Positions 14,248 through 22,437 of a stretch of 64,000 bases of DNA are shown piece by piece. A program made the translations under genes and the position numbers. Numbering within the stretch: position 1 is the first letter of the stretch; the number at the start of each line of letters is the position of its first letter. The stretch is from Streptomyces caniferus (GTDB lineage Bacteria > Actinomycetota > Actinomycetes > Streptomycetales > Streptomycetaceae), in the NCBI RefSeq assembly GCF_009811555.1, contig NZ_BLIN01000005.1:930001-994000 (forward strand), read 5' to 3'. Below the pieces are notes generated by a model. That model did not search any database, was not told the origin of the DNA, and was given only the letters and a program-made list of their open reading frames with translations.

Positions 14248-17139
14248 TCAGGTCAGCTGGCGCCGTACCAGATCGTGCAGCCGGCCGCCGGTGTCGGCGA
14301 GCAGCTCGGCCGGGGCGCCCTGCTCGACGATCCGGCCGTCCGCCATGACGATCACCCGGTCCGCGTCCATGACCGTGGACAGCCGGTGGGCGATCACCAG
14401 ACGGCTGGCGCTGAGCTTGCGGGTGCTGTCGATGACGATGCGCTGGGTCTCGTTGTCCAGGGCGCTGGTGGCCTCGTCGAAGAACAGGATCCGCGGGCGG
14501 CGGACCAGCGCCTGGGCGATCATCAGCCGCTGCCGCTGACCGCCGGAGATGGCGCCGCCGCCGGAGATCATGGTGTGCAGCCCCATCGGCATCCGCTTGA
14601 TGTCCTCGGCCAGGCCCGCCATCTCGGCGGCCGCCCACGCCTCCTCCTGGGTGAAGGACTCGGCACCGCAGATGCAGTCCAGGATCGAGCCGGTGAGGGG
14701 CTGGGCGTTCTGCAGGACGACCCCGCACTGGCGGCGTACCGCCGCCTGGTCCAGGGCGCCCAGGTCCTGCCCGTCGTAGAGCACATGGCCCGAGGTCGGC
14801 TTGTCGAAGCCGATGAGCAGCCGCAGCAGGGTCGACTTGCCGCAGCCGCTGGGGCCGACGACGGCGACGAACTCGCCGGGCCGGACCTGGAACGAGACGT
14901 CGTCGAGGACGAGCGGTCCGTCCTCGGTGTAGCGGAAGGACAGCTTCTTGGCCTCGATGCCGCCGGACAGGGCGCCGGGCTGGGCGCTGGCGCCGCGGAC
15001 TTCGGGCTTCTCGTCCAGCACCGGCTTGATCTGCTCGAACATCGGCATCGCGGCGGCCGCCGAGATGAACGCGCCGGTGATCTGGGTGACCGAGGTCAGC
15101 AGCATGGTCACCGAGGTGTTGAAGGTGAGGAACGAGCCGGCCGACATGCTGCCGCGGGCCGGGCCGGCCAGCAGCATGAACATGGTGAGCGAACAGAGCG
15201 GCAGGTAGACCGCATTGAGGACGGTGGTCAGGTTCTTGATCCGCCCGGCCTTCTGCTGGAGTTCGCGGGAGCGGGCGAACTCGCGGGCCCAAGCCGCGTA
15301 CGCGAAGCTCTCGGCGGCGGCGACCCGCAGCTTGGGCAGCCCGCGCAGGGTCTGGAACGCCTGGTTGTTGAGCTTGTTGCCGAGCTTGATCAGCCGTCGC
15401 TGCCAGCGCAGCTCCCACAGGCCCATGGCCAGGAACACCGCGCCGATGACGACCAGCATGGCGAGGGCCGCCAGCGCCAGCGGCACGCTGTACAGGAGCA
15501 GCAGCACGAGGTTCATCGCGCCGACCGTCGTGGCCTGCACGGCCACCGGTCCGAGGCCGGAGAGCACCCGCCGGATGCCGCTGATGCCCATCGCGGCGCT
15601 GGCCAGCTCTCCGGTGGAGCGTTCGGTGAAGAACTTCGTCGGCAGCCGCAGCAACCGGTCCCACACCGCCGGCTGCAGCGCGCTCTCGATCCGGCCCTCC
15701 ATCCGCAGCACGGTGAGGTTCTGCAGCAGCATGAAGGCCGCGGAGACGACGCTGGTGATGATGACGGCCAGGGAGACCTGCACGATCAGGTTCTTGTCGG
15801 CGCTGGGCACGTACTCCCCGAGCACCTTGCCGGTCGCGATCGGGACGAGGGCGCCGAGGCCCACGGTCACCAGCCCGGCGACGGCCAGGTTCCGCAGGTC
15901 CATCCGCGTGCCGCGCAGGCTGAAGAGCATCAGCCGCAACAGGCTCATGGGCCGCTCCGGCAGCGGGCGGTAGAACATCACGGCGCGCGGCTCGAAGGCG
16001 TCGGCGTTGTCCTTGCCGATGCGCATCCGCAGCCCGGAGGCCGGGTTGACCGCCTCGTAGCGGCCCCGGCGCCACAGCAGGGCCACGGGCGCGCCGGACT
16101 TGGCGCGGTGGCCCACCAGGGGTCCGGTGTCGGTCCGCCACCAGCGGCCCTGGAGCCGGACCGCGCGGGTCCGGATCCGCGAGCTGACCGCGATCCGTTC
16201 GACCGGGGTGATGCGGTCGTTGGCGGCGCCGCCCTTCGGCGGTTCGGTGAGCGTGATCCCGGCCGCCTCCGCGACCGTGCGGCAGACCGCGAAGGTGGCG
16301 TCGTCGCCGGCCCGGTCCGTCTCGGCGCTGCCCCGCCCGCCCCGGTCCTGGCGGCCGATGGAGGCGATCAGTGCCTGGTCGGCCCGCTCGCGGACGGCCT
16401 CGCCCGCCTTGATGCCGGCGGCCGTGCGGTCCTCGTGGGCGCGCTCCAGCTGCTCGATCCAGCGGTCGACGGCGGACAGCAGCCGGTACTGCTGGTTGAC
16501 CATCTGCTGCCACAGCCCGGGGTCCACCAGCAGGTCGCCGGCCGCCTCCGCGCTGTAGGAGGCGCCGTACTGCACGCTGCCGGGCGGGACCGGCATCCAC
16601 AGGATGTCGTCGTCGGCCACCGCCTCATCGGCGGGCCGGCCGTCGAGCGGTGCCTCGAACAGCACGCCCAGACTGCGGGCGGTGCCCAGCGCGAAGGCGT
16701 GTTCCAGCGCGGAGGGGGCCTCGCCCTGGCCGCCGTACGCCGGGTCGTAGCCGTAGTCCTGCGCGCCGTACTGCGGAATCGCCCCGGTGTCGCCGTACTC
16801 CCCGTACTCGTACCGGGGCAGTTCGCGCAGCGGGATCCGGCGCAGCAGGCAGTCCTGGGACGGCCGGCCGAGCAGGGTGTGGTGCGGGCCCGCGACCGGG
16901 CCGAGCAGGAGGGTGCCGGCTTCGAGACGGCCGAGGAAGTGCCAGTGCCCTTCCTCGACGGTGTCGACCGCGAAGAGGTCGAGCGAGCCGCCGGTGACGA
17001 GCCACAGCACATGCGGCCCCTCCAGGGGCACGTTGCGCAGTCCGGTGCAGTCGACGGGGGTGCCGAGGCTGCCCAGCGCCTGCGTCACCGCGTCGGTGTC
17101 GCCCGGTCCCACGACCGCGGGCGGGGGTACGGATGACAC
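14248..17139 (-). CDS. NHLM-type bacteriocin ABC transporter, permease/ATPase without peptidase
   Basis: A 963-aa ABC exporter half with a long N-terminal extension (about 350 aa) that includes a cyclic-nucleotide-binding-like fold (WLVTGGSLDLFAVDT), then a six-helix ABC membrane domain (about residues 390-690) and an ATPase domain. Walker A is GPSGCGKST, the signature is ISGGQRQRLMIAQA and Walker B is ILFFDEATSALD. In NHLM systems this protein works with a C39-peptidase ABC protein and an HlyD-like protein to export leader-cleaved peptides. The GTG at 17139 is 1 nt past the stop of the peptidase gene, so both are co-translated. Two different ABC halves imply a heterodimeric exporter. Confidence 0.93.
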   Translation of the reverse strand: MSSVPPPAVVGPGDTDAVTQALGSLGTPVDCTGLRNVPLEGPHVLWLVTGGSLDLFAVDTVEEGHWHFLGRLEAGTLLLGPVAGPHHTLLGRPSQDCLLRRIPLRELPRYEYGEYGDTGAIPQYGAQDYGYDPAYGGQGEAPSALEHAFALGTARSLGVLFEAPLDGRPADEAVADDDILWMPVPPGSVQYGASYSAEAAGDLLVDPGLWQQMVNQQYRLLSAVDRWIEQLERAHEDRTAAGIKAGEAVRERADQALIASIGRQDRGGRGSAETDRAGDDATFAVCRTVAEAAGITLTEPPKGGAANDRITPVERIAVSSRIRTRAVRLQGRWWRTDTGPLVGHRAKSGAPVALLWRRGRYEAVNPASGLRMRIGKDNADAFEPRAVMFYRPLPERPMSLLRLMLFSLRGTRMDLRNLAVAGLVTVGLGALVPIATGKVLGEYVPSADKNLIVQVSLAVIITSVVSAAFMLLQNLTVLRMEGRIESALQPAVWDRLLRLPTKFFTERSTGELASAAMGISGIRRVLSGLGPVAVQATTVGAMNLVLLLLYSVPLALAALAMLVVIGAVFLAMGLWELRWQRRLIKLGNKLNNQAFQTLRGLPKLRVAAAESFAYAAWAREFARSRELQQKAGRIKNLTTVLNAVYLPLCSLTMFMLLAGPARGSMSAGSFLTFNTSVTMLLTSVTQITGAFISAAAAMPMFEQIKPVLDEKPEVRGASAQPGALSGGIEAKKLSFRYTEDGPLVLDDVSFQVRPGEFVAVVGPSGCGKSTLLRLLIGFDKPTSGHVLYDGQDLGALDQAAVRRQCGVVLQNAQPLTGSILDCICGAESFTQEEAWAAAEMAGLAEDIKRMPMGLHTMISGGGAISGGQRQRLMIAQALVRRPRILFFDEATSALDNETQRIVIDSTRKLSASRLVIAHRLSTVMDADRVIVMADGRIVEQGAPAELLADTGGRLHDLVRRQLT

Positions 17140-17140
17140 G

Positions 17141-19429
17141 TCAGTGCTCCTTGACCAGCTCGGCGTACGGGCCCCCGGCGGCGACCAGGTCCTCGTGCCG
17201 GCCGCGTTCGACGACCACGCCGTGGTCGAGGACCACGATCTCGTCGCTGTCGCGGACGGTGCTCAGCCGGTGGGCGATGACGACGCAGGCACAGCCGCGC
17301 CGCCGCAGGTTGTCCATGATGGTCTGCTCGGTCTGCGCGTCCAGGGCACTGGTGACCTCGTCGAGGACCAGGATGCTGGGGCGCCGGACCAGCGCGCGGG
17401 CGATCTCCAGGCGCTGGCGCTGTCCGCCGGAGAAGTTGCGGCCGTCCTGTTCCACGCGGCTGTAGATGCCGTCGGGGCGACGGGCGATCACATCGTCGTA
17501 GAGCGCGGCGTCCTGGAGTGCGGTGATGACCGCGTCGTCCGGTATGGACGGGTCCCACAGCGCCACGTTGTCACGGACCGTGCCCTCGAAGAGGAAGATG
17601 TCCTGGTCGACGAAGGAGACGGAGGCGGCCAGCGCGCTGCGGGAGAGGTCCTCCAGACGCTGTCCGTCGATGCGGATGCTGCCTTCCCAGGGGCTGTAGA
17701 GGCCGGAGATCAGCCGGGAGACGGTGGACTTGCCGCTGCCGGAGCCGCCGACGAGGGCGACCTGCCGGCCGGGGCCGACGGCCAGGGAGAAGCCGGTGAG
17801 CAGCGGTTTGTCCAGCGGGCTGTAGCCGAAGGTGATGTCCTCCAGCGTCACATGGCCCTTGAGCCTGCGGGTGTCGGCGTCCGGCTCGGGGCGCGAGTAG
17901 AGGCTGTCGACGGGGAAGCTCTCGACGTCCTTGAGGCGGGCCACGTCGGCGGCGAAGTCCTGGATGCGGCCCGCCACGCCGTTGAGCCGGGTGACGGGTG
18001 CGGTGAAGCGGGTCACCAGCGCCTGGAAGGCGACGAGCAGGCCGATGGAGATATGGCCCTCGACCGCCCGCAGTCCGCCGATCCACAGGATCAGGGCGCT
18101 GTTGAGCGTGGCCAGCGTGGGGGCGACGACGGCCAGCGCGGCGCTCGGCACACCGAGGCGCTGCTGCACCTCCAGCGTGGTGGCGTGCTGTCCGGCCCAG
18201 CGGCGGAAGTAACCGTTCTCCCCGCCGGTGGCCTTCATCGTCTCGATGAGCTGCAGACCGGTGTACGAGGTGTTGGTGAGCCGGGCGGTGTCGGCGCGCA
18301 GCTTCTGCGTGTGGGTGGACCGCAGCCGGATCACGATCCGCATGGCGACCACGTTGAGCAGCGCGATCCCCACGCCGATGACCGTCAGTTGCGGGTCGTA
18401 GGTCCACAGCAGGACGGCGTAGAGGATGACGACGATCCCGTCGACGCCCGCGGCGGCGAGGTCGCGCGCCAGGGTTTCGGCGACCGCGTCGTTGGACTGC
18501 AGCCGCTGGACGAGGTCGGCGGGACTGCGCTGGGCGAAGAAGGTGACCGGGAGTCTGAGCAGATGGCGCAGGAAGCGGGCACTGGTCAGGGTGGAGGAGA
18601 TGATGCGGCCGCGCAGCAGGTTCGCCTGTTGCAGACCGGTCAGGAGGGCGGTCAGCGCGACCATCGCGGCCATCGACGCGAAGAGCGGCCCCAGCAGCGA
18701 GGTCTGGTTGCCGATCAGGAACATGTCGATGTACGTACGGCTCAGCGCGGGCACCGCCGCGCCGACCGCGACCAGCAGCAGGCTGGCGAGCAGCGCGGCG
18801 AGCAGGGTGCCGGTGGTGCCGCGCATCCGGGCGGGCACGGCGCCGAGCACGCCGGGCTTGCGGCCGCCCTTGCGGAAGTCCTCGCCGGGCTCGAAGACCA
18901 GGGCGACACCGGTGAAGCTGGTGTCGAAATCCTCGGTCGGCACGAAGCGGCGGCCCTTGTCGGGGTCGTTGATGCGCACGCCGCGGCGGCCGAAGCGACG
19001 GCTGATGCCGTCGTAGACGACGTAGTGGTTGAACTCCCAGAACAGGATGGCCGGCGCCTGCACTTCGGCGAGCGCGGACGGCTCCATCTGCATGCCCTTG
19101 GCCTGCAAGCCGTAACTGCGGGCGGCCTTGAGCACATTGCTGGCGCGCGAGCCGTCGCGGGAGACGCCGCAGGCGATCCGCAGCTCCTCCAGCGGTACAT
19201 GCCGCCCGTAGTGGGCGAGCACCATCGCCAGCGAGGCGGCGCCGCACTCCACGGCCTCCATCTGGAGGACGGTGGGGGTGCGTACGGCCTTCGTCTTCCC
19301 GGGCTTGGGGGCGGGCGGCGCGGCCCGGCGGGTGCGGCGGGCGCCCGGCGCGGGCTCGGGGCGGTGCCGGCCGCGGCCCGGCGGCGGCAGCTGCTGCTGC
19401 GGGGCTGCGGATTCGGGGGAGGCGGTCAT
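17141..19429 (-). CDS. NHLM-type ABC transporter with C39 double-glycine peptidase
   Basis: A 762-aa protein that cleaves leader peptides after Gly-Gly and exports the product. After a Pro/Arg-rich N-terminus comes the C39 peptidase: VECGAASLAMVLAHYG with catalytic Cys62, and the His region FWEFNHYVVYDG (about residues 136-147). A six-helix membrane domain follows, then the ATPase with GGSGSGKST, FSGGQRQRLEIARAL and ILVLDEVTSALD. The ATG at 19429 overlaps the HlyD-like gene stop (ATGA, 19426-19429). The likely substrate is the Gly-Gly leader peptide at 20412-20639, the first gene of the operon. Confidence 0.94.
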   Translation of the reverse strand: MTASPESAAPQQQLPPPGRGRHRPEPAPGARRTRRAAPPAPKPGKTKAVRTPTVLQMEAVECGAASLAMVLAHYGRHVPLEELRIACGVSRDGSRASNVLKAARSYGLQAKGMQMEPSALAEVQAPAILFWEFNHYVVYDGISRRFGRRGVRINDPDKGRRFVPTEDFDTSFTGVALVFEPGEDFRKGGRKPGVLGAVPARMRGTTGTLLAALLASLLLVAVGAAVPALSRTYIDMFLIGNQTSLLGPLFASMAAMVALTALLTGLQQANLLRGRIISSTLTSARFLRHLLRLPVTFFAQRSPADLVQRLQSNDAVAETLARDLAAAGVDGIVVILYAVLLWTYDPQLTVIGVGIALLNVVAMRIVIRLRSTHTQKLRADTARLTNTSYTGLQLIETMKATGGENGYFRRWAGQHATTLEVQQRLGVPSAALAVVAPTLATLNSALILWIGGLRAVEGHISIGLLVAFQALVTRFTAPVTRLNGVAGRIQDFAADVARLKDVESFPVDSLYSRPEPDADTRRLKGHVTLEDITFGYSPLDKPLLTGFSLAVGPGRQVALVGGSGSGKSTVSRLISGLYSPWEGSIRIDGQRLEDLSRSALAASVSFVDQDIFLFEGTVRDNVALWDPSIPDDAVITALQDAALYDDVIARRPDGIYSRVEQDGRNFSGGQRQRLEIARALVRRPSILVLDEVTSALDAQTEQTIMDNLRRRGCACVVIAHRLSTVRDSDEIVVLDHGVVVERGRHEDLVAAGGPYAELVKEH

Positions 19430-20232
19430 GGCAGCAGCCAATCGATCGGGTGCTGCGCGGCCAGGTGCACGGCACCGGTGGCCGGCGTCATGGAGTCGAC
19501 GGCGTACGGCGGGCCGCCGGCGGCCGACCAGGCGTAGCCGGACGCGCTGTGCGGGGCGGCATCGAGCTGTACCAGGACCGCGATGGGCTGGCCGTGCTGC
19601 GAGAACTGCTCGCCGAGCTGACTGTTGCCCAGGTAGGCGCCGATCCGCTGGCGGGTCTGCGCGGTCCTGCCGACGGCTTTGACCCGCCCGCGCAGTACGC
19701 CGTACTTCTGGCTCGGCACGGACTGGACGGTGAGGTCGACGGCGGCGCCGACGGGGACGGTGGCGCCGCTCTGGGCCGGGACGTACAGCGTTGCCGTCAG
19801 GGGGTCGCCGGCATGGGCGACGCGCTCCACGGAGGCGACGTCCGCCCCGGTGGTGACGACGGAGCCGATCGTGGCGACCATCGTGGTCAGCCGGCCGGCG
19901 GCGAGGGTGCGGACGATGGCGGTGCCCCGGGCGGTGCGGACCTTCAGCACCGGGGTGTTGGCGGCCACCCGCTTGCCTTCTTCGGCGAGCACGGCGGTGA
20001 CCTGGCCCGCGACGGGGCTCTGCAGGACGTAACTGCCCTGCCCGTGGGTGAGGATTCCGGGTGCGCCGAGGGTGGACGACACGGTGCCGGTCACCGCCCA
20101 TACGGACGCGGCGATCACGAACAGGACCGTGACGGTCAGCACCAGCCAGCCCTGGGGGCGGGCGAAGCGCACCGGCAGATCGATTTCCTCGGGCGACTGC
20201 AGCTTGGAAAGGGCCTGTTGGCGGAACTGCAC
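19426..20232 (-). CDS. HlyD-like membrane fusion protein of the NHLM-type export system
   Basis: A 268-aa adaptor protein with one membrane helix (about residues 31-50, LVLTVTVLFVIAASVWAVTG) followed by a biotinyl/lipoyl-like hairpin domain (SYVLQSPVAGQVTAVLAEEGKRV) and a beta-barrel (ATLYVPAQSGATVPVGAAVDL). In NHLM systems it pairs with the two ABC proteins, and in Gram-positives probably forms an extracellular conduit. The GTG at 20232 is preceded by GAGGGAAG. It lies 179 nt after the peptide gene, with a candidate attenuating hairpin at 20286-20318 between them. Confidence 0.88.
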   Translation of the reverse strand: MQFRQQALSKLQSPEEIDLPVRFARPQGWLVLTVTVLFVIAASVWAVTGTVSSTLGAPGILTHGQGSYVLQSPVAGQVTAVLAEEGKRVAANTPVLKVRTARGTAIVRTLAAGRLTTMVATIGSVVTTGADVASVERVAHAGDPLTATLYVPAQSGATVPVGAAVDLTVQSVPSQKYGVLRGRVKAVGRTAQTRQRIGAYLGNSQLGEQFSQHGQPIAVLVQLDAAPHSASGYAWSAAGGPPYAVDSMTPATGAVHLAAQHPIDWLLP

Positions 20233-20285
20233 GACACTCTTCCCTCAACTGCAATGGTCTGTGTCAGACGGGTGGCGGCCGGGCG

Positions 20286-20318
20286 CCCCGGTCCCCGGCG
20301 AAGCCAGGGGATCCGGGG
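20286..20318 (-). terminator. Candidate attenuator between peptide gene and export genes
   Basis: CCCCGGtCCCC (20286-20296) pairs with GGGGatCCGGGG (20307-20318) around a 10-nt loop. It lies downstream of the peptide gene on the minus strand. Partial termination here would give more peptide mRNA than transporter mRNA, as in many bacteriocin operons. Confidence 0.45.
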
Positions 20319-20411
20319 CACTCGGCCCGGCATGTCGGCAAGGAGGGGGCGCCGACCTGCCGTTGTCACCGTTCGAAGCCGGCTGTACCGCTCAGCGGCA
20401 CAGAAGACGAC

Positions 20412-20639
20412 TCAGAGACCGGAGACCAGGCCCGTGGCGGTGCCGACGACGCCCGAGGTGTTGGCGCCGGTGGCGCCGTCGACCAGGCCGGTGGCGGTGC
20501 CGACGACACCCGAGACCGGGGCGATCGAGTCAACGGTGTTGGTGGCGTTGCCGACCACACCGTTGAGGAGGCCACCGGACACGTTGTCCAGGTCGGCGTC
20601 GGAGATTTCCTGGGTCTGAACCTGGGGGATGGAGTTCAT
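20412..20639 (-). CDS. Cysteine-free double-glycine precursor peptide of the export operon
   Basis: A 75-aa peptide with a short bacteriocin-type leader (IPQVQTQEISDADLDNVSGG, Gly22-Gly23 as the C39 cleavage site) and a 52-aa core. The core has no Cys, no aromatic and no basic residue. It is made of Gly, Val, Ala, Thr, Asn and Leu in imperfect repeats: NGVVGNATNTV, then SGVVGTATGLV twice exactly. The ATG at 20639 has GAAGGGA upstream. No lanthipeptide, thiopeptide or radical-SAM enzyme is in the operon, so the product may be an unmodified or self-assembling secreted peptide. Automated pipelines might call it a type A2 lantipeptide because of its leader, but the core cannot form lanthionines. 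Confidence 0.88.
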   Translation of the reverse strand: MNSIPQVQTQEISDADLDNVSGGLLNGVVGNATNTVDSIAPVSGVVGTATGLVDGATGANTSGVVGTATGLVSGL

Positions 20640-21397
20640 GGTGTTTCCCTTCGATGAATATCTCGAAATAAAGCTGCGTCCGAACCGTCCGGTGGGGTGG
20701 CCCGGCCGCGGCTGCGGCAGTCGGGTTCCCGAAATCAGGAACCGATGGTGTGACTCCCGCGGTGCGAAGGATCAAAGCATGCGGGCGGGTTGTGCTGCTA
20801 ATCGGAGAACCACCGATCCGGACCCCAACGCCCCACTGAATTACCGGAAGTGCACGCGTATCCATGACTTGGTGGCAGCTTCTTCACAGCTTCTCCAGTT
20901 TCAGTTCCAACCCATCGGTAACCGCTCGTTCGACGAACTGGACATTCCCGCACCAAACCACTGACCTGCAGGTCAGCGTAGGGTTTCGTCACGGGAGGGG
21001 CTGCGCCGACTGCGCATTCGGTGTGCAGATTCCTTGAAGACCGCCAATTTTTACGGCACCTGAGCACAGCACGGTCACGGAACTCCGGCATACCCGTCCG
21101 ACAGGCCGCTCCGAATGTTGCAGGGGCATGAAATGTGCCCGATTCGCCCGGAGTTCATGGGCGGCATCGGCCGAGTTGAACGCATTGAACGGAATCATCG
21201 CAACTATACGTGCGGCATTCCCATGGAAACGGATCGAGTACCCGGAGAACGGACATAACCGCATAACGCCGTGCCTTCGGAACCGTCGGTAATGGGTGGT
21301 TCCGGAGAGCACCACCGACACCCCGGTGGCAGCCGCCCACCGGGTGCGGCACCGTGAAAGGACGCTGCGGGGCCGGCGCCCCGGGAAGGAGCCGTCC
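20640..21397. other. Long, less GC-rich intergenic region upstream of the peptide operon
   Basis: About 760 bp, visibly less GC-rich than its surroundings, separating the divergent peptide operon and PHP gene. It must hold both promoters. It contains a perfect 16-bp palindrome at 20961-20976. Reading frames on either strand have poor codon use, so I call no gene. Confidence 0.5.
20961..20976. promoter_or_regulatory. Perfect 16-bp palindrome, candidate operator
   Basis: CTGACCTGCAGGTCAG is exactly self-complementary. It is isolated in the regulatory gap about 320 bp upstream of the Gly-Gly peptide gene and about 420 bp upstream of the PHP gene. Its size fits a dimeric HTH regulator. The regulator is unknown. 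Confidence 0.4.
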
Positions 21398-22429
21398 GTG
21401 GACCCCGTCGAGGCGCTGGAGCGCATCGCGTTCCTGCTGGAGCGACAGGGCGCGGTGACCTACCGCGTCCAGGCGTTCCGCACGGCCGCGACCGTGATCG
21501 GCGCCCTGTCCCCCGACGAGCTGCGCCGGCGCGCCCTGGACGGTTCGCTGGGCCGTATCAAGGGGCTGGGCCCCAAGACCACCCAGGTGGTCGAGGAGGC
21601 TCTCGCGGGGGTGCGGCCCGCCTATCTGGACCGTCTGGAGGAGGAGGCGGGCGGGCCCCTGGTGGAGGGGGAACGGGGGCAGCGGCTCCGGCGGGCGCTG
21701 CGCGGCGACTGCCATCTGCACTCGGACTGGTCGGACGGGGGCAGCCCGGTCGAGGCCATGGCCGAGGCGGCCCGCGACCTCGGGCACGCATGGTGTGTGC
21801 TGACCGACCACTCCCCCAGGCTCACCGTGGCCCGCGGGCTGACCGCCGAGCGGCTGCGCCGGCAGTTGTCGCTGGTGGCGGAGGTCAACGGGCGGCTGGC
21901 GCCGTTCCGGCTGCTGACCGGGATCGAGTGCGACATCCTCGACGACGGCACCCTCGACCAGGAACCGGAGCTGCTGGACCAGTTGGACGTGGTGGTCGCC
22001 TCGGTGCACTCCAAGCTGCGGATGGACCGGGCGCCGATGACCCGGCGGCTGCTGGCCGCGGTCCGCAATCCGCTGGTCGATGTGCTCGGTCACTGCACCG
22101 GACGGCAGATCACCGGCAAGCTGCGCCCGGAGTCGCAGTTCGACGCCGAAGAGGTGTTCGCGGCCTGTGCCGAGCACCGTACGGCCGTCGAGATCAACTG
22201 CCGCCCCGACCGATTCGATCCCCCGCGCCGCCTGCTCCGCCAGGCGCTGGAGGCGGGCACGCTCTTCGCCATCGACAGCGACGCCCATGCGCCGGGCCAG
22301 CTGGACTGGCAGATCTACGGCTGCGCCCGCGCCGAGGAGTGCGGCGTACCGGCCGAGCGGATCATCAACACCTGGACGGAGCGCCAGTTGGCCACCTGGA
22401 CCCGGACGGGCCGGACGCCACGGCGCTGA
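21398..22429 (+). CDS. PHP-domain phosphoesterase with PolX-like N-terminal HhH
   Basis: A 343-aa protein. Residues 1-75 resemble the helix-hairpin-helix region of PolX-family polymerases (FRTAATVIGALSPDEL, GLGPKTTQVVEEAL), and the rest is a PHP metal phosphoesterase. Metal motifs in order are DCHLHSDWSDG, TDHS, GIECDIL, SVHSKL, VLGHCTGR and AIDSDAH. It lacks a polymerase domain. Family members hydrolyse phosphodiesters in DNA repair or histidinol-phosphate-like substrates; the exact role is unknown. The GTG at 21398 has GAAGGAG 6 nt upstream. It converges with the ClC gene, leaving 8 nt between the stops. Confidence 0.88.
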   Translation: MDPVEALERIAFLLERQGAVTYRVQAFRTAATVIGALSPDELRRRALDGSLGRIKGLGPKTTQVVEEALAGVRPAYLDRLEEEAGGPLVEGERGQRLRRALRGDCHLHSDWSDGGSPVEAMAEAARDLGHAWCVLTDHSPRLTVARGLTAERLRRQLSLVAEVNGRLAPFRLLTGIECDILDDGTLDQEPELLDQLDVVVASVHSKLRMDRAPMTRRLLAAVRNPLVDVLGHCTGRQITGKLRPESQFDAEEVFAACAEHRTAVEINCRPDRFDPPRRLLRQALEAGTLFAIDSDAHAPGQLDWQIYGCARAEECGVPAERIINTWTERQLATWTRTGRTPRR

Positions 22430-22437
22430 GCGGGCCG

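Noticed and set aside
16787..19537. 916-codon plus-strand frame antisense to the NHLM-type ABC genes
   Set aside because: Long antisense frames are expected opposite GC-rich genes; the sequence is Gly/Asp/Gln-rich without domain motifs, while both minus-strand genes carry intact ABC motifs.
20412..20639. Lanthipeptide precursor
   Set aside because: The leader is of the double-glycine type, but the core has no Cys and no LanM/LanB/LanC enzyme is in the operon.
20989..21426. 145-codon minus-strand frame in the gap upstream of the PHP gene
   Set aside because: Third codon positions show no GC bias, no ribosome-binding site is visible and it runs into the PHP gene.
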